This document shows positions 19,726 through 32,599 of a DNA stretch of 64,000 nucleotides, in pieces. This DNA comes from Pseudomonadota bacterium (GTDB lineage Bacteria > Pseudomonadota > Gammaproteobacteria > Burkholderiales > Thiobacteraceae), in contig JAKANO010000002.1 in the NCBI GenBank assembly GCA_021812385.1, forward strand, positions 62,001 through 126,000, in the 5' to 3' direction. The notes beneath the pieces are model-generated. The model ran no database searches, was not told the DNA's origin, and saw only the letters and a list, made by a program, of their open reading frames with translations. A program made the position numbers and the translations under genes. Each line of letters starts with the position of its first letter. Within the stretch, counting starts at the first letter, position 1.

Positions 19726-22080
19726 TTATCTTAGTTTTGCCCCGAAACGGTCTGATAAGACCTGGGTCAGGCGGGTGACGACCCCATCTACTTCCGGGTC
19801 GGTCATTGTTTTTTGAGTATCCTGCAATAATATTTTAAATGCAATACTTTTCTTACCATAATCAATGCCTTTGCCGTTATAGAGGTCGAAAATTGCGAGC
19901 TCGACGACTTGTTCTGGCGCAGCTTCTCGTAGCGCTGAAAGCATGTTTGATGAAACAGTGTTTTCGTCGACGATAACAGCGATATCGCGACGTACGAGTT
20001 GAAATTTCGATATTTCGACGAACTTTGGCAGGTGAGGGGCGCACAAAGCGCCCATTTCCAGTTCAAATACCATCGGCGCTTGCGGCAACTCGTATTGCTG
20101 CACCCATTTGGGGTGCAAAGCACCAATCCAACCGATAGGCGCGCCATCCAATAAAACCCGCGCCGACTGTCCGGGATGCAAAGCCGGATGTGCTGCGCGT
20201 TCGAATGTTGCGCTAGTAGGCCAAAGCAAAGCCTCCAAGTCGCCTTTAGCGTCGAAAAAATCAACGCTGCGACTGGCTGCCCCCCATTGCTCCGGTTGCG
20301 CCGTCCCATAACTCAAGCCAGCCAGATATGTTGGCTGTTGAATGCCGGCTTGGCCGGCATGAAACACACGCCCTATTTCGAAAATACGCATCCGTTCCTG
20401 CTTGCGACTGAGGTTATAGCGCAGGCTTGCAACCAGCCCACCCAATAGCGTCGAACGCATGACGCTGAGATGCGAGGCAATCGGGTTCTTCAATGGGACT
20501 GGATTGGCATTTCCTGCAAAATCCAATTCCCAAGCTGGCTCAACAAAGCTATAGGTGATCACTTCTTGATAATCGCGCGTCACCAAGCGCTCGCGCAATT
20601 GCGCCGCCGGCCGCTCAGCATCAGAGCGCGGCAGTATAGCGAGGCGCCCACTGGGTGCAGTGGCCGGAATATTGTCGTAGCCGTACAAGCGCGCGATTTC
20701 TTCGATGAGATCTTCTTCGATGGCCAGGTCGAAACGGTAACTGGGCGGCGTCACCAGGAAATCGTCGCCTTGCGTTTCGAGGGCAAACTGCAAGCGTCCG
20801 AACAGCGTCTGAAGGTCATCGCGCGTCAGATCCACGCCCAACACTTTACGCGCACGGTCCAGACGCAAGCGGATCGGACTGCGTACTGGAAGCGCAGACA
20901 CCGCTTCCGTAATCGGTCCCGCCGCACCGCCGCAAATTTCCACGATCAATTGTGTCGCACGTTCAAGGCAAGCGCGGGTCGCGGCATAATCGACACCGCG
21001 CTCGAAGCGATGCGAGGAATCCGTCGAGAGCCCCAAACGCCGGGCGCGTCCTACAATCGTATCCACGCTAAAGAACGCCGATTCCAGGAAAATATCACGT
21101 GTGCTATCGTCTACCGCTGTTTCCGCCCCACCCATTATCCCGGCCAGCGCCACGGCGCGCTGACGATCGGAAATCACCAGCATGTCCGGTTCCAAAATGG
21201 CGGTCTGATCGTTCAGCAATTTGATCTGCTCGCCCGCATTGGCCATGCGCACGGTAATTCCGCCATCAAGCTTGGCGAGATCGAAAGCGTGCAGCGGCTG
21301 GCCGCGTTCCAGCAACACATAGTTGGTAATATCCACCACGACGCTGACGGAACGCAGCCCGCTGCGCTCCAAACGCTGCACCATCCAGCGCGGCGTTGGC
21401 GCTTGCGCATTCACTCCTTGCACGACACGGCCGCAGTAGAGGGGGCAAGCGGCCGGCGCTTGCACATCGACCGCCAGCGATGCATTGTGCGCAGGCGGAA
21501 TAGGCGCACTAGCCGGCAATGCCAACGCATCCCCCGTCACCGCCGCGACTTCGCGCGCGATGCCGGTGACACTCAGGCAATCGCTGCGATTCGGCGTTAA
21601 TTTGAGGGTAAATAGCTGATCGTCCAGTGCAAGATAGTCACGAATCGAAGCGCCTACCGGCGCATCGCTCGGCAGCAGCAACAAACCGGATGAGGCTTCA
21701 GCCAAGCCCAGCTCTTGTTCCGAGCACAACATGCCGAAGGACTCCACACCGCGCACCTTGGCTTGCTTGATCGCCATCTTAGGCAACGCTGCGCCGACTA
21801 ATGCGCACGGCACTTTCGCGCCCACCCGCACATTGGCCGCACCGCACACGATTTGCAACGGACTCGCCGCGCCCACATCCACCTGGCACACATTGAGGCG
21901 ATCCGCATCCGGGTGTTTGGCAAGCGATTTAACTTCGCCGACGACGACCTGCGTAAACGCGGGCGCGACCGGCTCCAAGGCCTCAACCTCCAGGCCGGCC
22001 ATGGTCAGCACGTGTCCCAGCGCCTCGCTCGTGAGCGCAGGGTTAACGTAGGTGCGTAGCCAGTTTTCGGAGAATTTCAT
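19726..22080 (-). CDS. pheT: Phenylalanyl-tRNA synthetase beta subunit
   Basis: The 784-residue product shows the standard bacterial PheT architecture: an N-terminal EMAP-II/OB tRNA-binding domain (about 39-148, FTQVVVGEVKSLAKHPDADRLNVCQVDVG), B3/B4 editing domain (about 210-375), B5 domain (about 400-470), catalytic-like core with SFVEPAWELDFAG, and a C-terminal ferredoxin-fold anticodon-binding domain (about 690-784, FVEISKFQLVRRDIAVIVDE). It charges tRNA-Phe as an (alpha-beta)2 tetramer. It starts 3 bases after pheS. Confidence 0.97.
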   Translation of the reverse strand: MKFSENWLRTYVNPALTSEALGHVLTMAGLEVEALEPVAPAFTQVVVGEVKSLAKHPDADRLNVCQVDVGAASPLQIVCGAANVRVGAKVPCALVGAALPKMAIKQAKVRGVESFGMLCSEQELGLAEASSGLLLLPSDAPVGASIRDYLALDDQLFTLKLTPNRSDCLSVTGIAREVAAVTGDALALPASAPIPPAHNASLAVDVQAPAACPLYCGRVVQGVNAQAPTPRWMVQRLERSGLRSVSVVVDITNYVLLERGQPLHAFDLAKLDGGITVRMANAGEQIKLLNDQTAILEPDMLVISDRQRAVALAGIMGGAETAVDDSTRDIFLESAFFSVDTIVGRARRLGLSTDSSHRFERGVDYAATRACLERATQLIVEICGGAAGPITEAVSALPVRSPIRLRLDRARKVLGVDLTRDDLQTLFGRLQFALETQGDDFLVTPPSYRFDLAIEEDLIEEIARLYGYDNIPATAPSGRLAILPRSDAERPAAQLRERLVTRDYQEVITYSFVEPAWELDFAGNANPVPLKNPIASHLSVMRSTLLGGLVASLRYNLSRKQERMRIFEIGRVFHAGQAGIQQPTYLAGLSYGTAQPEQWGAASRSVDFFDAKGDLEALLWPTSATFERAAHPALHPGQSARVLLDGAPIGWIGALHPKWVQQYELPQAPMVFELEMGALCAPHLPKFVEISKFQLVRRDIAVIVDENTVSSNMLSALREAAPEQVVELAIFDLYNGKGIDYGKKSIAFKILLQDTQKTMTDPEVDGVVTRLTQVLSDRFGAKLR

Positions 22081-22083
22081 GGT

Positions 22084-23139
<1,056 letters not shown>

Positions 23140-23143
23140 TTAC

Positions 23144-23503
23144 TTAGGCTGCGAGGCTGGCCTTGGCTTGCTCCACAATCTTGGCAAATGCCGGCTTATC
23201 GAATACCGCTAGATCAGCCAATACTTTGCGATCGATTTCAATCATGGCGCGCTTCATGCCATTCATGAAACGGCTATACGTCAAACCGCATTCACGCGCG
23301 CCCGCATTGATACGTGCGATCCACAAGGCACGGAACTGGCGCTTTCTTTGACGGCGATCGCGATAGGCATATTGCCCGGCTTTCATCACCGCTTGCTTGG
23401 CGACGCGATAAACATTACCCCGGCGGCCGCGATAACCTTTGGCCAGGTCCAGGACTTTTTTGTGCCGCGCGTGCGCGGTTACACCACGTTTTACTCTAGG
23501 CAT
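23144..23503 (-). CDS. rplT: 50S ribosomal protein L20
   Basis: The 119-residue basic protein begins [28 protein letters not shown], the typical L20 start, and continues [27 protein letters not shown]20 is needed early in 50S assembly and in several bacteria represses its own operon. It lies 12 bases after rpmI within infC-rpmI-rplT. Confidence 0.98.
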   Translation of the reverse strand: MPRVKRGVTAHARHKKVLDLAKGYRGRRGNVYRVAKQAVMKAGQYAYRDRRQRKRQFRALWIARINAGARECGLTYSRFMNGMKRAMIEIDRKVLADLAVFDKPAFAKIVEQAKASLAA

Positions 23504-23515
23504 GTCTAGTTCTCC

Positions 23516-23713
23516 TTATGCGTAGGGCAACATGGCGCGTACACGACGCGTATCCGTTGCATCAACAATAGACATACCGCGCAATTGACGCTTACGTTTG
23601 GTGGTCTTTTTGGTCAGGATGTGACGCAGGTTTGCATGCGTCCGCTTAACGGCGCCACTGCCGAGCGCTTTGAAACGCTTGGCCGCACCGCTTTTGGTTT
23701 TCATTTTCGGCAT
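23516..23713 (-). CDS. rpmI: 50S ribosomal protein L35
   Basis: The 65-residue basic protein is [20 protein letters not shown] ... [21 protein letters not shown], the normal length and sequence of bacterial L35. It is the middle gene of infC-rpmI-rplT. Confidence 0.98.
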   Translation of the reverse strand: MPKMKTKSGAAKRFKALGSGAVKRTHANLRHILTKKTTKRKRQLRGMSIVDATDTRRVRAMLPYA

Positions 23714-23772
23714 TTTTTAATACTCCGCATTCGTTAATCAATATCAAGCCGGTCGTCTGCCGACAGCAAGCG

Positions 23773-24318
23773 TTATTCCGCTTCCTTTTTCTCCGGCTTG
23801 TGCTTTTTAGAGGGGGATAAAACCATGACCATTTGCCGCCCTTCCAAGCGCGGAAATTGTTCAACCACACCATGTTCCATCAGATCGGCTTCGACCCGTT
23901 TCAAGAGATTGTATCCAAGCTCTTGATGGGTCATTTCGCGACCGCGGAAACGCAGCGTAATTTTGGTCTTATCACCTTCTTCCAGGAAACGTATCAGGTT
24001 GCGTAGTTTTACCTGATAATCTCCCTCGTCCGTTCCCGGACGAAACTTCACTTCTTTAACCTGGATCTGCTTTTGCTTCAGCTTGGCTTCGTGCCGCTTC
24101 TTGCTTTCCCGGTATCTAAATTTGCCGTAGTCCATCAAACGGCATACCGGCGGTTTAGCGGTAGGCGCGATCTCTACGAGATCAATCTCATTCTCCTCGG
24201 CCAAGGCTTTCGCCGCTTCCAAGGACACGACGCCGATTTGTTCTCCATCGACGCCTATGAGACGCACTTCTTGCGCGGTGATCTCATCGTTCAAACGCGC
24301 ATCTTTTTCCTGACTGAT
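23773..24318 (-). CDS. infC: Translation initiation factor IF-3, with ATC start
   Basis: IF-3 keeps 30S subunits free and proofreads start-codon choice. Both domains are present: N-domain [21 protein letters not shown]..., linker [27 protein letters not shown] and C-domain [22 protein letters not shown]. No ATG is found at the expected place. GGAGG at 24326-24330 is followed after 7 bases by ATC at 24318, giving [13 protein letters not shown], which fits family N-termini (181 residues). ATT at 24324 is too close to the ribosome-binding site, and the internal TTG 24294 would cut the conserved start. Rare start codons on infC underlie IF-3 autoregulation. Confidence 0.94.
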   Translation of the reverse strand: MSQEKDARLNDEITAQEVRLIGVDGEQIGVVSLEAAKALAEENEIDLVEIAPTAKPPVCRLMDYGKFRYRESKKRHEAKLKQKQIQVKEVKFRPGTDEGDYQVKLRNLIRFLEEGDKTKITLRFRGREMTHQELGYNLLKRVEADLMEHGVVEQFPRLEGRQMVMVLSPSKKHKPEKKEAE

Positions 24319-24325
24319 AGCAATA

Positions 24326-24331
24326 CCTCCA
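24326..24331 (-). promoter_or_regulatory. Shine-Dalgarno site of infC
   Basis: GGAGG (24330-24326 on the minus strand) is near-consensus and leaves 7 bases to an ATC codon at 24318. This spacing, and not any ATG or GTG, decides the infC start. It lies about 10 bases after the T-run of the hairpin at 24340-24390. Confidence 0.7.
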
Positions 24332-24339
24332 AGTTAAAA

Positions 24340-24390
24340 CAAGGAGCCAGATAGCATCAGAAACCTAAGCTTCTGCTATCTGGCTCCTTG
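24340..24390 (-). terminator. Long hairpin with T-run between thrS and infC
   Basis: CAAGGAGCCAGATAGCA and its exact complement form a perfect 17-base-pair stem (24340-24356 with 24374-24390) with a 17-base loop. On the minus strand it is followed by TTTT. It lies just after thrS and just before the infC ribosome-binding site, so it could terminate thrS transcripts or attenuate infC. The 5' arm contains an AAGGAG sequence that is locked in the stem. Confidence 0.75.
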
Positions 24391-24403
24391 CGAAATACAG
24401 CCG

Positions 24404-26311
24404 CTACGCTTTCGCGTCACGCTCCCGTTTTAGCTTATCGATCAATTCGTCCAAAGACATCTGGCCTAGATCTTCGCCCTGACGGGACCGCACAGCCACC
24501 TTGTTTGCCTGCACCTCTTTGTCACCCACGATGACCTGATAGGGCAGCTTTTGCAAACTATGTTCTCGTATTTTATAGGTTATTTTCTCATTTCTCAAGT
24601 CCGTCTCGACTCTGAGCCCGGCGGCACGCATGCTTTCGGCCGCTTTTGCCACATATTCAGCCTGGCTATCGGTGATATTCATGAGAATCGCCTGGGTTGG
24701 CGCCAGCCATAATGGCATGGCGCCGGCGTGATGCTCGACCAGCATGCCGATGAAGCGTTCCAACGAGCCCAAGATGGCGCGATGCAGCATAACCGGGATT
24801 TTCCGGCTGTTATCCTCGGCCACATAAGCCGCTCCGAGCCGATCCGGCAGGGAAAAATCGAGCTGGATAGTGCCGCATTGCCATACCCGTCCGAGACAGT
24901 CTTTCAACGCAAATTCAATTTTCGGGCCGTAAAACGCGCCTTCGCCGGGTTGTAAATCGAATGCCAAGCCCTTGGCGCGCAACGAGGCATCCAGCGCCGC
25001 CTCGGCCTTATCCCAAGTTTCATCCAAACCCACGCGTTTTTCCGGCCGCGTAGAAAGCTTGATGCCGACATCGTCAAAGCCGAAGTCTTTATAAACTTTA
25101 AGCAGCAAGTCGATGAATGCGCTCACCTCAGCTTGGATCTGGTCTTCGGTACAGAAAATATGCGCATCGTCCTGCACGAAACCGCGCACCCGCATAATGC
25201 CGTGCAGCGCGCCGGAAGGCTCATTGCGGTGACAGGAACCGAATTCCGCCAAGCGCAGCGGCAAATCGCGATAACTCTTCAGACCCTGATTGAAAATTTG
25301 AATATGGCCCGGGCAGTTCATCGGCTTCACCGCGTAGTCGCGTTTCTCTGACTCGGTGGTGAACATATTCTCGCGATAATTTTCCCAGTGCCCGGATTTC
25401 TCCCACAGCACGCGATCCATCACCATCGGCGTGCGCACTTCCTGGTAGCCATGCGCGGTCAGTTGCTGGCGAATATATTGCTCGATCTGCTGCCAAATGA
25501 CCCAACCCTTGGGGTGCCAAAACACCATGCCCGGCGCTTCGTCCTGCAAGTGGAACAGATCCAGTTGCTTGCCAAGCTTGCGGTGATCGCGCTTCTCCGC
25601 TTCTTCCAAGCGGAACAGATAGGCTTCCAAATCTTCTTTTTTGGTCCAGGCCGTGCCGTAGACGCGCTGCAACATTTCATTGCGCGAATCGCCGCGCCAA
25701 TAAGCGCCGGCCAGGCGCATCAGCTTGAACACTTTGAGCTTGCCGGTCGACGGCACGTGCGGCCCACGACACAAGTCGGTGAACTCGCCCTGCGTGTACA
25801 GCGACAGCTCTTCATCACCCGGAATAGACTCGATGATTTGCGCCTTGTAATGCTCGCCGAGATTCTTGAAATACTGAATCGCATCGGAGCGCGACATCAC
25901 GGAACGGCTGACCGGCAAATCCTTCTTGACGATCTCGGCCATTTTCTTTTCGATGGCGGCCAGATCCTCCGGCGTAAATGGGCGCTTATAGGAGAAATCG
26001 TAATAGAAACCGTCCTCGATCACCGGGCCGATGGTGACTTGCGCATCGGGGAATAACTGTTTCACGGCCTGCGCCAACAAATGCGCGCTGGAATGGCGAA
26101 TCACCCCCAGGCCATCCGCATCCTTGTCGGTGACAATCGCCAGCTCGACATCGTTTTCGATTTTGAACGCCGTATCAACCAGCTTGCCGTTCACACGCCC
26201 AGCCAGCGCCGCACGCGCCAAGCCAGCGCCAATCGAGGCCGCGACTTCGGCAACCGTTACCGGGTTGTCGAACTGACGCACGGAACCATCTGGCAAACGT
26301 ACAGCAGGCAT
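24404..26311 (-). CDS. thrS: Threonyl-tRNA synthetase
   Basis: The 635-residue enzyme has an N-terminal TGS domain (about 1-62), an editing (SAD) domain with [11 protein letters not shown] and the later DLCRGPHVP, a class II catalytic core with [10 protein letters not shown] and [21 protein letters not shown], motif 3 [14 protein letters not shown], and an anticodon-binding domain (about 530-635). It charges tRNA-Thr and hydrolyses Ser-tRNA-Thr. The thrS-infC-rpmI-rplT order is conserved in proteobacteria. Confidence 0.98.
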   Translation of the reverse strand: MPAVRLPDGSVRQFDNPVTVAEVAASIGAGLARAALAGRVNGKLVDTAFKIENDVELAIVTDKDADGLGVIRHSSAHLLAQAVKQLFPDAQVTIGPVIEDGFYYDFSYKRPFTPEDLAAIEKKMAEIVKKDLPVSRSVMSRSDAIQYFKNLGEHYKAQIIESIPGDEELSLYTQGEFTDLCRGPHVPSTGKLKVFKLMRLAGAYWRGDSRNEMLQRVYGTAWTKKEDLEAYLFRLEEAEKRDHRKLGKQLDLFHLQDEAPGMVFWHPKGWVIWQQIEQYIRQQLTAHGYQEVRTPMVMDRVLWEKSGHWENYRENMFTTESEKRDYAVKPMNCPGHIQIFNQGLKSYRDLPLRLAEFGSCHRNEPSGALHGIMRVRGFVQDDAHIFCTEDQIQAEVSAFIDLLLKVYKDFGFDDVGIKLSTRPEKRVGLDETWDKAEAALDASLRAKGLAFDLQPGEGAFYGPKIEFALKDCLGRVWQCGTIQLDFSLPDRLGAAYVAEDNSRKIPVMLHRAILGSLERFIGMLVEHHAGAMPLWLAPTQAILMNITDSQAEYVAKAAESMRAAGLRVETDLRNEKITYKIREHSLQKLPYQVIVGDKEVQANKVAVRSRQGEDLGQMSLDELIDKLKRERDAKA

Positions 26312-26329
26312 AGTGATTTCTCTAGGTCA

Positions 26330-26364
26330 AAAATGACAGAAGCCAGGCAATGCCTGACTTCTGT
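26330..26364 (-). terminator. Intrinsic terminator after tRNA-Val, upstream of thrS
   Basis: On the minus strand ACAGAAGTCAGGCA pairs with TGCCTGGCTTCTGT (one mismatch; 26351-26364 with 26336-26349) and is followed by ATTTTT. It ends the tRNA-Val transcript or forms part of the thrS leader. Confidence 0.7.
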
Positions 26365-26371
26365 ACTGTGT

Positions 26372-26448
26372 TGGTAGGCGCGATTGGACTCGAACCAACG
26401 ACCCCCACCATGTCAAGGTGGTGCTCTAACCAGCTGAGCTACGCGCCT
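26372..26448 (-). tRNA. tRNA-Val (anticodon GAC)
   Basis: A 77-base cloverleaf on the minus strand has acceptor AGGCGCG paired with CGCGCCT, a D arm with AGCTCAGCTGGTTAGAGC, anticodon stem CCACC with loop TTGACAT (anticodon GAC), and T arm GTTGGTTCGAGTCC. The 3' CCA is encoded. Confidence 0.95.
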
Positions 26449-26492
26449 GGGGAGGGCGCATTATACGGTGAAGTGGATAAATCCTCAAATTT

Positions 26493-27026
26493 CTACTCGT
26501 CCACCAGGTCTTGGCCCGGAAACAATACCTCAGTAAATCCAAATTGGCGCATGTCCTTCATGCGCATCGGATACAACACGCCATACAAATGATCGCACTC
26601 GTGCTGCACCACGCGCGCATGGAAACCGGACACGGTGCGGTCGATGGGATTGCCTTGGGCGTCGACGCCGGTATAACGCAATTGCTTGTAACGCGGCACC
26701 AAGCCACGCATGCCGGGCACCGAAAGACAGCCTTCCCAGCCATCTTCCATCTCTTCGTCCAGTTTATATAAGGTGGGATTGATCAGAATCGTGAATGGCA
26801 CTTGCTCGGCATCCGGGTAGCGCGGGTTTTGTTCCACGCCGAATATCACGACTTGTAGATTCACGCCGATTTGCGGCGCCGCGAGTCCCGCCCCATTCTC
26901 CGCCGCCATGGTATCGCGCATATCCTGGAGCAGTTCCGTTAATGCCGGCGTATCGAACCGATCCACTAATTCCGCAACGCGCAGCAAACGCGGATCGCCC
27001 ATGCGTAAAATTTCTCTAACGGACAT
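26493..27026 (-). CDS. def: Peptide deformylase
   Basis: Def removes the N-formyl group from nascent proteins. All three motifs are present: [18 protein letters not shown] (metal-binding cysteine) and QHECDHLYG (HExxH). At 177 residues, with EGCLSVPG and MRGLVPRYK, it is a type I-like enzyme. It is not paired with fmt here; it follows mtnP by 3 bases and is probably co-transcribed with it. Confidence 0.96.
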   Translation of the reverse strand: MSVREILRMGDPRLLRVAELVDRFDTPALTELLQDMRDTMAAENGAGLAAPQIGVNLQVVIFGVEQNPRYPDAEQVPFTILINPTLYKLDEEMEDGWEGCLSVPGMRGLVPRYKQLRYTGVDAQGNPIDRTVSGFHARVVQHECDHLYGVLYPMRMKDMRQFGFTEVLFPGQDLVDE

Positions 27027-27029
27027 AGG

Positions 27030-27776
27030 CTAACTGGCGTGCAGCGCGACGAGATGCTCGAGTATGTTGCGCACGCGCTGCATAGACTGCTTCAACACCG
27101 CCTCGACTTCATCGTAATGGATGGCGTCCTTGCTCGACCCACGGCCTGCGGCAAAATTCGAAACCACCCCAATCGTGGCGTAGCAAAGGCCGATTTCCTT
27201 GGCCAGCGCGGCTTCCGGCATGCCGGTCATGCCGACCATGGTTGCGCCATCGCGCTCCAGACGATTGATCTCGGCGCGCGATTCCAAGCGCGGTCCTTGC
27301 ACTGCGCCATAAACCCCGCCATCGACACACGTCTCGCCGGCCGCCTCTACCGCGCGCAGGCAAAGCTCGCGCGCACGCTGGCAATAGGGCTCGGTAAAGT
27401 CCATATGCACCACCGGCGTATCGCGGCCTTCGCGGTAAGTCGTCTGACGGCCATGGGTGTAATCGATGATCTGGTCCGGAATGACGATGGTGCCGGGCTT
27501 TAGGTCGGCATGAATACCGCCGACCGAGGCCACCGAGATCAAGTCCTTAACCCCGCGTGAATGAATCGCCCAAACATTGGCGCGGTAGTTCACGTCATGC
27601 GGCGCAATAGTATGGCCATAGCCGTGCCGCGCCAGAAAAATCACTTCCTCGCTGTTGATATGGCCGAAGGTCAGCGCCCCGGAAGGCTCGCCGAACGGCG
27701 TGCGGATCACTTGCCGATGGGTGATTTCAAGATTGGCTAATTGGGTCAGGCCGGAGCCGCCGATGATTGCAAGCAT
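27030..27776 (-). CDS. mtnP: S-methyl-5'-thioadenosine/thioinosine phosphorylase
   Basis: The 248-residue PNP-family enzyme has the phosphate-binding IGGSGLTQL at the N-terminus, HGYGHTIAPHDVNYRANVWA, the base-binding region GVYGAVQGPRLESRAEI, and MVGMTGMPEAALAKEIG. It phosphorolyses methylthioadenosine or methylthioinosine in methionine salvage. The choice between adenosine and inosine substrates cannot be made with certainty; the short bacterial form often prefers methylthioinosine. Confidence 0.9.
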   Translation of the reverse strand: MLAIIGGSGLTQLANLEITHRQVIRTPFGEPSGALTFGHINSEEVIFLARHGYGHTIAPHDVNYRANVWAIHSRGVKDLISVASVGGIHADLKPGTIVIPDQIIDYTHGRQTTYREGRDTPVVHMDFTEPYCQRARELCLRAVEAAGETCVDGGVYGAVQGPRLESRAEINRLERDGATMVGMTGMPEAALAKEIGLCYATIGVVSNFAAGRGSSKDAIHYDEVEAVLKQSMQRVRNILEHLVALHAS

Positions 27777-27848
27777 GGTGTGGTGTGAAATCCTTAAGAA
27801 TCAGTTAGAACTTTAGCATATTGCGAGAGCACCCGCTGCGCCCGCACG

Positions 27849-28394
27849 CTACTCCTTGAGCGCATAGATTTCCGGCAGATTGCGCCACATGCCTTTGACA
27901 TCCATGCCGCAGCCGAAGACATAGCGATTGGGCAACGTGATGCCGGCGAAGTCGGCGTGAATCGGCTTCGGCTGTCCGGTTTCCTTGACCGCGAGCACGG
28001 CGCTATAGACATCCGTCACGCCCATCTCCAACAGTTTTTCACGCACTGCCTGCAAGGTATGGCCTTCGTCCAAGATATCGTCCAGCACCAATACCACACG
28101 CCCCTTGATATCGGCCTTGGGCATGACTTTCCACTCGATGTTTTGTCCCTGCGTGGTGTTGCGGTAGCGCGTGGCATGGACATAATCCAGGTCGAGCGGG
28201 AAACGCAGTTGCGGCAACAGTTGGCCCGCAAACACAATGGCGCCGCCCATCACCGACAACACCACCGGATAGCGTTCGCTGAGCTCGGCCGTAATTTCCG
28301 CCGCAACGCGCGCAATCGCCGCGGAAACAAAATCGGCGGAGCAAATCAACTCCGCCGAATGCAAAATTTCCATGGCTTGTTCGCGCGTATGCAT
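27849..28394 (-). CDS. hpt: Hypoxanthine-guanine phosphoribosyltransferase
   Basis: The 181-residue PRTase has the PRPP loop VVLVLDDILDEGHTLQAV, the early VLSVMGGAIVFAGQLL and a C-terminal LPNRYVFGCGMDVKGMWRNLPEIYAL. It salvages hypoxanthine and guanine to IMP and GMP. Hpt/HprT-like proteins of this form are common in betaproteobacteria. It lies 9 bases after galU and upstream of mtnP, another purine-salvage gene. Confidence 0.9.
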   Translation of the reverse strand: MHTREQAMEILHSAELICSADFVSAAIARVAAEITAELSERYPVVLSVMGGAIVFAGQLLPQLRFPLDLDYVHATRYRNTTQGQNIEWKVMPKADIKGRVVLVLDDILDEGHTLQAVREKLLEMGVTDVYSAVLAVKETGQPKPIHADFAGITLPNRYVFGCGMDVKGMWRNLPEIYALKE

Positions 28395-28403
28395 GCGATC
28401 TGC

Positions 28404-29291
28404 TTATGCCTTGGGCAGCTGACAATGCATGCTTGCGAGATATTCGCGAAAGGCCGGCCCGACCTCGGGATGTTTCGCCGCCAGCTCCACGGTCGCTTGC
28501 AGATAGCCTAATTTACTGCCGCAGTCGTAGCGCGTGCCCTGAAATTCGTAGGTAAAGATCGCCTCATACTCGAGCAAGGCGGCGATGCCATCGGTGAGCT
28601 GAATTTCGCCGCCCGCTCCGGGCTGAATCTGCTCCAAGAGGCGGAAGATGCGCGGCGTCAGAATATAGCGCCCCACCACCGCCAAGGTCGAAGGCGCTAG
28701 TTCCGGCTTGGGTTTCTCCACGATGCCGGTCAGGCGTTGCACGCGTTCGGAAAGCGGCTGGCTTTTGACAATGCCGTAGGAACTGGTGTTTTGTTGCGGC
28801 ACATTCTCCACGCCCAACACCGAGGATGAATGCTGCTCATACAGGTCGACCATCTGCTTCAAGGCGGAAGGCTGGGCGTCGATCAAGTCGTCCGCCAGGA
28901 TCACCGCGAACGGCTCATCGCCCACCACCGAGGCCGCGCACAACACGGCATGACCCAGGCCCAGCGCCTCGGCTTGGCGGGTATACACGCAGGTGATATT
29001 GCTCGGTAATATCGTGCGCAACTGCTCCAGCGTATGGTTCTTGCCGCGCGCCTCCAACTCCGCTTCCAATTCATACGCCTTGTCGAAATGATCCTCGATG
29101 GCGCGCTTATTGCGCCCGGTGACGAAAATCATTTCCGTGATGCCGGCGGCAATCGCCTCCTCGACGGCATACTGGATCAGGGGCTTGTCGACCACCGGCA
29201 ACATCTCTTTCGGGCTGGCCTTGGTCACTGGCAGAAAACGCGTGCCCATGCCGGCGACGGGAAAAACGGCTTTACGGATTTTTTTAGTCAT
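28404..29291 (-). CDS. galU: UTP-glucose-1-phosphate uridylyltransferase
   Basis: GalU makes UDP-glucose for envelope polysaccharides. The 295-residue product begins [37 protein letters not shown], the nucleotidyltransferase signature, with [11 protein letters not shown] for metal binding, GIVEKPKPE and [10 protein letters not shown]. It lies between ligA and hpt on the minus strand. Confidence 0.96.
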   Translation of the reverse strand: MTKKIRKAVFPVAGMGTRFLPVTKASPKEMLPVVDKPLIQYAVEEAIAAGITEMIFVTGRNKRAIEDHFDKAYELEAELEARGKNHTLEQLRTILPSNITCVYTRQAEALGLGHAVLCAASVVGDEPFAVILADDLIDAQPSALKQMVDLYEQHSSSVLGVENVPQQNTSSYGIVKSQPLSERVQRLTGIVEKPKPELAPSTLAVVGRYILTPRIFRLLEQIQPGAGGEIQLTDGIAALLEYEAIFTYEFQGTRYDCGSKLGYLQATVELAAKHPEVGPAFREYLASMHCQLPKA

Positions 29292-29346
29292 GGCGGCTAT
29301 CTTTCTGGAATGCGGCCGATTCTAACAGCAAATAATTAAAAACGAG

Positions 29347-31398
<2,052 letters not shown>

Positions 31399-31415
31399 CT
31401 ATGTGTCGCCGCTAT

Positions 31416-32579
31416 TCAGGAAAATAACCGTTGTGCGCGCGGCGAACCGGCAGTGATGCCATTTTTATCCATCTTGCCGTAGATCAGGGATAGCTGCTGC
31501 TTAATCTTGGTGACGCCCTCATCGGTCAGCGGGCGCAAGTTGTCATCCACCATCAGGCCTTTGAGCGAATCCGTGAGATGGCGCGCGAATTGAATCATGT
31601 GCTCGAAGGCGCGCAAACCATTCGGGATACGCGGCACGTCGAACAAGAGCGTCAAGCCATGCGTGGAAAGATTCTTGATGGCATCGCCATTGAAAGGGGC
31701 GGATTCTTGATTGCTGAGCGAATACAAAACCGTCCCATGATCATCGCAGTACTGATAGGTTCCGTCGTTGGCGAGCGTGAATCCGCCCGCTTCGGCCAAG
31801 GCGCGAATTTTGGTTCCAGGGAATGTGGCTTGCTCCAAAGCGATCACATTCACGCCCACTAAAATATCCACATCGGCACAAAATTCGTCGAGCTTTGCGG
31901 CGGTATCCAGCGCCGTTTGACGCTCCGGGAGTTGCACTACCGCGCTCAACATTTCGCCCACTTGTTGCACGTGCTGTATAAAACCATTCAAGTCTTCGCT
32001 GCTCACCGCGCCAGCGCGATCCGCCAACTGCAATGCGCCGCACAAGGTGACCAACTCCAAGTGTTCTGGCGTTTTGCCCAGCGCTTCCCATTGGCCTGAA
32101 GCATTGAGCGCTAGCCAATGCACGGCTTTGCCAAACGCCGCATCGCCCAAGGCCGTCTGCAAGGCACCGGCCTGCACGGGTTCCGAAAAGTCCATGCGCA
32201 CTACAAAATCGATGACGCTGTCGATGGGCGCAGGGTAAGCGTTGTCCGCTTTGCGCTGCACCTGTGCAGTGGGTTTAGCCGGCTGCTCCAGTTCGTCTTC
32301 GGCTTGGTCATCAGCAAGCGCCAGAGCTATCACCGGATCCGGCTCGAACGCAGCGCGCAAGCTCGGCTCGATACGCACATCGTCCAGCGTTTCAGTCCTG
32401 GGGCCGCGCGTATCCGCCATCGGCTCGCCAGAAGCGGACATCAGCACATCTTCACGCGGCGCTTGAAAGCGCTGTTGCGCGATCTTGCGGAATTTTTGTT
32501 CTTGTATCCAGTTATAAGCCACCACGCCGACGATGACGAGAAGGCCAAAGATCATCAGACTTAAATGCAAATCGCTCAT
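31416..32579 (-). CDS. zipA: Cell division protein ZipA
   Basis: The 387-residue protein has an N-terminal transmembrane anchor (LMIFGLLVIVGVVAYNWIQ, about 8-26), a charged and flexible linker rich in acidic residues, Pro and Gln (about 30-125), and a C-terminal ZipA_C/FtsZ-binding domain (about 200-375) ending with MIQFARHLTDSLKGLMVDDNLRPLTDEG. ZipA tethers FtsZ to the membrane. Position between smc and ligA is the conserved context and supports the call. Confidence 0.88.
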   Translation of the reverse strand: MSDLHLSLMIFGLLVIVGVVAYNWIQEQKFRKIAQQRFQAPREDVLMSASGEPMADTRGPRTETLDDVRIEPSLRAAFEPDPVIALALADDQAEDELEQPAKPTAQVQRKADNAYPAPIDSVIDFVVRMDFSEPVQAGALQTALGDAAFGKAVHWLALNASGQWEALGKTPEHLELVTLCGALQLADRAGAVSSEDLNGFIQHVQQVGEMLSAVVQLPERQTALDTAAKLDEFCADVDILVGVNVIALEQATFPGTKIRALAEAGGFTLANDGTYQYCDDHGTVLYSLSNQESAPFNGDAIKNLSTHGLTLLFDVPRIPNGLRAFEHMIQFARHLTDSLKGLMVDDNLRPLTDEGVTKIKQQLSLIYGKMDKNGITAGSPRAQRLFS

Positions 32580-32599
32580 TGAATGGTTTTTTCTCTTAA

